A stretch of 9,521 nt of DNA from JACDBZ01 sp038233215 (GTDB lineage Bacteria; Chloroflexota; Limnocylindria; QHBO01): assembly GCA_038233215.1 (NCBI GenBank), contig JBBSML010000049.1, positions 1 through 9,521 of the forward strand. Reading direction: 5' to 3'. The position numbers and the translations under genes were made by a program. How positions within the stretch are numbered: the stretch's first letter is position 1; every line of letters begins with the position of its first letter. Shown here one piece after another: positions 5,848 to 9,521 of this stretch. The notes under the pieces are model-generated. The model was not told where the DNA came from and searched no databases. It worked only from the letters and a program-made list of their open reading frames with translations.

Positions 5848-8045
5848 CTGAGTGTCACGACCTCGACCTCTCCCCGCCGCGTGATCACGTCGACCCTCAT
5901 TCCCTGCGGCTGGCGCCCCAGAAGGAGATCCACGCTCGCGTCGCCAACGACGAGATTCTCGATTCGCAGATGATCGAGGAAGACCGGCAGGCGCCCCTGG
6001 TTAAATCGCAGAGTGCGGCCCGGCGAGTCGACCTCCAGCCCAATGCAGGCCTGGAGCAACATGAACACGGCGCCCGACGCCCACGCCTGCGGCGAGCACG
6101 CCACCGGATAACGCGTCGGCCCCTCGCCCGGACGACGGCTGAAGCCACAGAACAGTTCTGGCAGGCGGGCCAGGTCGAATTGCCGGCTGGCCTGGAATAG
6201 CGCGCCCATCACCCGCGACGCATGGTCGTGGAAGCCGGCGCGCGCCAGACCGAGCGCGGTGATGGCGTTGTCATGCGGCCAGATCGAACCATCGTGGTAT
6301 GACATCGGGTTGTAGCGCGGCTGCCCGGCAGCCAGCGTTCGAACCCCCCACCCGGAGAACATCGCGTCGCTGAGCAGCTCGTCCGCCACGCGCCCTGCCC
6401 GATCCGGCCTCACGATGCCGCCGAACAGGCAGTGGCCGGGATTCGAAGTCCGCACGCGGCACAGGCGCTTGTCACCGTCGAGCGCGATGCCATACGTGCC
6501 GAGCTCCTCTACCCAGAACGCTTCCTCGAATCGCAACCGCAGGGACTCGGCCTCGGCGCGCAGCTCGGAGGCCCGCTCGGGCCGTCTGAGGGCATCGGCC
6601 AAGGTGGCGGCCCCGAGCCGCGCGGCGTACACATAGGCCTGCACTTCGCATAGCGCGATCGGGCCCTCGGCCAGACTGCCATCAGCATGGAAGACCGAAT
6701 CTTCGGAGTCCTTCCAGCCCTGGTGCGCCAGGCCGATGGGCGTCCGCCGCTCGTATTCGACGAAACCATCACCATCGAGGTCCGCCGGTCCGTCGATCCA
6801 TGCCACGGCGCGCTCGATGCTCGGCCACAGCGCCTCGATGAAGTCCAGGTCGGCCGTCTGTTGGTAATACGCCTCGGCCAGCACGACAAAGAGCGGCGTC
6901 GCATCATGGCTGCCGTAATAGCGGCCGAAAGGAACCTCCATCAGCGCGGCCATCTCACCATGGCGCGCCTCGTGGAGAATCTTGCCCGGCTGCGCGTCGC
7001 GCGCCGGCTCGTCATGCGTCGCCTGGGTCGCGGCAAGGTGGCCCAGGACGCCGCGGGCGAGCGCCGGCTGCACCCAGAGCAATTGGAGCGCGGTGACCAG
7101 CCCATCGCGACCGAAGACGGTGCTGAACCACGGCACGCCCGCGTACGGATACGGGCCCTGCGCCGTCTCGCTCGTCATCATCACGACGTCGGACAGGCTA
7201 CGGTTGATCCACTCGTCGAACGGATCGCTCGAGCTGCTGATATGCGCCGAACGGGCCACCCGGCCACGGAGCTCACGTCCGGATCGGTCCAACGCGGTCG
7301 CAAAGCCGATAGGACGGGAAGGGCGCTCGAATTCGCACGCGACGCGGAGATCGATCTGCATGACGTGTCCCGGATCGAGTTTGACTTCATAGATCGCCCT
7401 CTGCGCCTCAAGAACGTCGGGCGCTGGCGTGAGCTCGATCCTCGTCTGCCGGCGCAGCCCGTCAAGACCCATGTAACCGAGCACCGCGGTGTCATCGTTG
7501 ATGCGCGTCCGACGCAGCGAGCCGCGCTTGGAGCGACGCAGGCCGCGGACCTCGAACAGGTCGACGTAGTCGGCGGCAAACCGAAGCGAGATCGGTACGC
7601 CGATGGCGCTCTCGCCGAAGTTTCGTAGCTTGATCCGCTCGTGGCAGGCAGCCGCCCAAAGCACCTTTGTGCGTGAGATGTGGATCGTCCCGCTACGCAG
7701 ACGCTCCTCGCCCAGCATCATGTCCGGGTTGGTCAGGTCGATCGCCAGCCTCGAGTTGTCTCCGCGCGTCGTTGAGCCGAGCAGCAGCGGGCGCTCGTCG
7801 GCGAGGCGCAGGATCAGCGCCGAAAGGAATCGGGTGCCGCGATGGTAGAGGCCCTCTTCACCCAGGCCGATCGGCCGAATGTCGCCGTGGCGGTCGAACA
7901 CCGCGAACGAGTCGCCATGCTTCAGAACGCGATCGCTTTCGTCCGCTGCCGAGCTGGTGGCGAGGATGTAGTAGCGCCCCTCGATCTCGACGACCGTGCG
8001 CGGATCATCCGAGATCGAGCTACGCTCGTTCGATTGAGTCGCCAT
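5844..8045 (-). CDS. Amylo-alpha-1,6-glucosidase / glycogen-debranching-type glycoside hydrolase
   Basis: 733 residues, a normal length for the bacterial two-domain family. Residues 20-270 are a beta-rich N-terminal domain of the glycogen-debranching N-terminal type (FAVFDRHGDI, GLYHRGTRFLS, LTNPDM). Residues 280-670 form an (alpha/alpha)6 barrel with GVPWFSTVFGRDGL (303-316), GKILHEARHGEMA (354-366), GLAHQGWKDSEDS (438-450), NPMSYHDGSIWPHDNAI (579-595) and RYPVACSPQAWASG (645-658). The conserved acids D446, E448, D585 and D592 sit in the expected pocket motifs. A C-terminal beta segment follows. There is no signal peptide, so it should act on a cytoplasmic alpha-glucan or small glycoside; family members are often annotated as debranching enzymes with untested specificity. 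GGAG lies just before the ATG at 8045. It follows the GT4 gene by 29 nt and overlaps the phosphatase gene by ATGA. Confidence 0.93.
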   Translation of the reverse strand: MATQSNERSSISDDPRTVVEIEGRYYILATSSAADESDRVLKHGDSFAVFDRHGDIRPIGLGEEGLYHRGTRFLSALILRLADERPLLLGSTTRGDNSRLAIDLTNPDMMLGEERLRSGTIHISRTKVLWAAACHERIKLRNFGESAIGVPISLRFAADYVDLFEVRGLRRSKRGSLRRTRINDDTAVLGYMGLDGLRRQTRIELTPAPDVLEAQRAIYEVKLDPGHVMQIDLRVACEFERPSRPIGFATALDRSGRELRGRVARSAHISSSSDPFDEWINRSLSDVVMMTSETAQGPYPYAGVPWFSTVFGRDGLVTALQLLWVQPALARGVLGHLAATQATHDEPARDAQPGKILHEARHGEMAALMEVPFGRYYGSHDATPLFVVLAEAYYQQTADLDFIEALWPSIERAVAWIDGPADLDGDGFVEYERRTPIGLAHQGWKDSEDSVFHADGSLAEGPIALCEVQAYVYAARLGAATLADALRRPERASELRAEAESLRLRFEEAFWVEELGTYGIALDGDKRLCRVRTSNPGHCLFGGIVRPDRAGRVADELLSDAMFSGWGVRTLAAGQPRYNPMSYHDGSIWPHDNAITALGLARAGFHDHASRVMGALFQASRQFDLARLPELFCGFSRRPGEGPTRYPVACSPQAWASGAVFMLLQACIGLEVDSPGRTLRFNQGRLPVFLDHLRIENLVVGDASVDLLLGRQPQGMRVDVITRRGEVEVVTLR

Positions 8046-8074
8046 TCATCTCCAGGGGTGCGGTCCAGGCAAGC

Positions 8075-9160
8075 CTACACACCCGCGGCCGGCTCCTTCG
8101 CTCCAACCGGGAGCGCCTGGATGGACCGATGCGCCACCGAGCCGACCAACCCGTCATAGACCCGGAGGTAGTCACGCGCCATGCGCTCGACGGTGAACCG
8201 CTCCTCGAACGTGACGCGGCACTGAGCACGATCGATCTCGTCGAGCCTCTCTACAGCCTTCACCGCGCTGTCGATGTCGTCCACGATGAAACCGTTCATG
8301 CCGTCGGTGACAACCTCCGGAACCGATCCCAGGCCGTAGGCGATGACCGGCGTACCACAGGCCATGGCCTCGATCATCACGAGTCCGAACGGCTCGGACC
8401 AATCGATTGGAAAGATCAGCGCGCGAGCGTTCGCGAGGAAGTCGCCCTTCGTCTCGGGACCGACCTCACCGATGAATTCGACGTGCGCTGCACCGAGCAG
8501 CGGCTCGATCTCCCGCTCGAAGTAGTCGTGATCAACGTCGTCAACCTTCGCGGCGATCCGCAGCGGCACGTTGGCCCGCCGAGCGACCTCGATGGCACGA
8601 TCCGCACGCTTCTCCGGCGAGATGCGCCCGAGAAAGGCGAGGTAGTCGCCGGGTTCCGCGCTCGGAGTGAGCTCGTCGGGTGGCATGCCGTGATGCACCG
8701 TCGCGGCCCAGTTCGCCTGTGGCAGCGGCGTGCGCTGGTCGTTGGAGATCGAGACGACCGGCATGTCGCCGAATTCGTCGTACACCGGCTGCAGATCCGG
8801 GATGTCAAGCCGGCCGTGGAGCGTGGTGACCTGCGGCACGCCCAGGCGGCGTGACATCGGAAAGTGAAAGTAGTCGAGGTGCCAATGGATGACGTCGAAG
8901 CGATGTGCCTCAGCCGCAACACGCTCCAACTGGTACACGAGATGCGCGATCGGATCGATCACCGTCTCGTCCAGCCGTAGTGACCGCGGCGCGCAGGGCA
9001 CCAGGGTGGCCTCCGTCGTCGAGTCCCCACTCGCGAAGAGAGTCACGTCATGACCTTGACGCACGAGCTCCTCGGTCAGGTATGAAACGACCCGCTCGGT
9101 CCCCCCGTAGGTGTGTGGGGGGACGCTCTCATACAGCGGCGCGACCTGCGCAATGCGCAT
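8075..9160 (-). CDS. Glycosyltransferase family 4 (GT-B fold)
   Basis: 361 residues with both Rossmann halves. The N-terminal acceptor half starts MRIAQVAPLYESVPP and has GGTERVV (19-25), the glycine-rich loop typical of GT4, then VIHWHLDYFHFP and TTLHGRLD. The C-terminal donor half has FLGRISPEKR (176-185) and the EX7E motif in EPFGLVMIEAMACGTPVIA (256-274; E256 and E264), then GSVPEVVTDGMNGF. It is predicted to be a retaining transferase using a nucleotide-activated sugar; donor and acceptor cannot be read from the sequence. No signal peptide or transmembrane segment is present, so it is cytosolic or peripheral. GAGGG lies about 7 nt before the ATG. It lies 29 nt upstream of the debranching-type hydrolase, a common pairing in bacteria, and 62 nt downstream of gatB. 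Confidence 0.94.
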   Translation of the reverse strand: MRIAQVAPLYESVPPHTYGGTERVVSYLTEELVRQGHDVTLFASGDSTTEATLVPCAPRSLRLDETVIDPIAHLVYQLERVAAEAHRFDVIHWHLDYFHFPMSRRLGVPQVTTLHGRLDIPDLQPVYDEFGDMPVVSISNDQRTPLPQANWAATVHHGMPPDELTPSAEPGDYLAFLGRISPEKRADRAIEVARRANVPLRIAAKVDDVDHDYFEREIEPLLGAAHVEFIGEVGPETKGDFLANARALIFPIDWSEPFGLVMIEAMACGTPVIAYGLGSVPEVVTDGMNGFIVDDIDSAVKAVERLDEIDRAQCRVTFEERFTVERMARDYLRVYDGLVGSVAHRSIQALPVGAKEPAAGV

Positions 9161-9222
9161 TCGGTTCCCTCAGTTATGGATGGCAGGCGAGGGCGCACCA
9201 CGCAGGTCCTGTGCCAGCGAGT

Positions 9223-9521
9223 TCAGCCGTCGAGACGAACCCTGAGCTCCTCGTTGACGATGCGCGCGTCCGCGCGTCCCGCCGTGCGCTTCATGATCTG
9301 ACCCACCAGGAACCCGAACACCGCGACCTTCCCGGACCGATACTCGGCGACCTGCGACGGGAATTCCTCCAGCACGGCTTCGACCTCGGAGCCGATGGCA
9401 CCGCTGTCCGAGACCTGACCAACGCCCTCGCGCTCGATGACCGACCGTGGCGACTCGCCCGACTCGAAGGTCGCCGCCAGCACGGTCTTGGCATTCGTGA
9501 ACGAGACCCGGCCAGCCTCCA
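9223..9521 (-). CDS. gatB: Aspartyl/glutamyl-tRNA amidotransferase subunit B, C-terminal part
   Basis: The last 98 codons of GatB; the rest lies beyond the window. GatCAB converts mis-charged Glu-tRNA(Gln) and Asp-tRNA(Asn) to the correct amides in lineages lacking the matching synthetases. The visible piece is the GatB/YqeY tail domain: SPRSVIEREGVGQVSD, a helix with EVEAVLEEFPSQVAEYRSGK, then the hallmark FGFLVGQIMKRTAGRADARI and VNEELRVRL at the end. The frame is open through the edge with no internal start needed; GTG at 9483 is an internal codon. It lies upstream of the sugar genes on the same strand with a 62-nt gap in which no terminator is visible, so read-through is possible. Confidence 0.95.
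   Translation of the reverse strand, partial: EAGRVSFTNAKTVLAATFESGESPRSVIEREGVGQVSDSGAIGSEVEAVLEEFPSQVAEYRSGKVAVFGFLVGQIMKRTAGRADARIVNEELRVRLDG

Noticed and set aside
7667..8854. Plus-strand open frame of 395 codons spanning the hydrolase and glycosyltransferase genes
   Set aside because: It runs antisense across two well-supported genes and their intergenic gap, and the product is arginine-rich without domains.
1..9521. CRISPR array, tRNA/rRNA genes, transposon ends or att sites
   Set aside because: No regularly spaced short repeats, no tRNA- or rRNA-like sequence, and no transposase or integrase gene were seen. The only repeats are the protein-module duplication, the 18-bp tandem and the operator-like palindromes.

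Overview
This is a GC-rich bacterial chromosome segment with tightly packed genes. Nothing in it indicates a plasmid, phage or insertion sequence. The style of the proteins (Ig-like surface protein with DKTAPVV linkers, GH/GT4 sugar genes, HPK7 kinase with NarL-type regulator, a possibly leaderless gene) fits a high-GC Gram-positive-like lineage such as Chloroflexota (Limnocylindria-like) or Actinomycetota. This placement is by feel, since no marker gene is complete.

Layout. (1) 1-1687, minus strand: the N-terminal 562 codons of a secreted, Ig-like-repeat surface protein that runs off the left edge. (2) 1688-1928: a divergent intergenic region holding two copies of the inverted repeat GGTACGGA-N8-TCCGTACC and a third, compact palindrome with the same core; it looks like an operator cluster. 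(3) 1929-2881, plus strand: a two-gene cassette of unknown function. The first gene carries an in-frame TAA, and its reading frame reopens and runs on to an ATGA overlap with the second gene. (4) 9521 down to 2878, minus strand: gatB 3' end, a GT4 glycosyltransferase, an amylo-alpha-1,6-glucosidase/glycogen-debranching-type glycoside hydrolase, an inositol-monophosphatase/histidinol-phosphatase-type enzyme, an HPK7 sensor kinase, and a NarL/FixJ response regulator. From the hydrolase onward each gene overlaps the next (ATGA, ATGA, then 11 nt), so the last four are almost certainly one translationally coupled operon. The glycosyltransferase lies only 29 nt upstream of them. The regulator and the plus-strand cassette end head-on inside a single CTAG.

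How the genes may work together. The hydrolase and glycosyltransferase suggest handling of an intracellular alpha-glucan or glycoside. The phosphatase could act on a sugar phosphate, inositol phosphate or histidinol phosphate. The two-component system at the operon end may sense a membrane-associated signal and could regulate its own operon or the nearby divergent region; that link is inference. No complete new defence or mobile system was found. The most unusual items are the duplicated operator between the divergent genes and the interrupted gene next to it.
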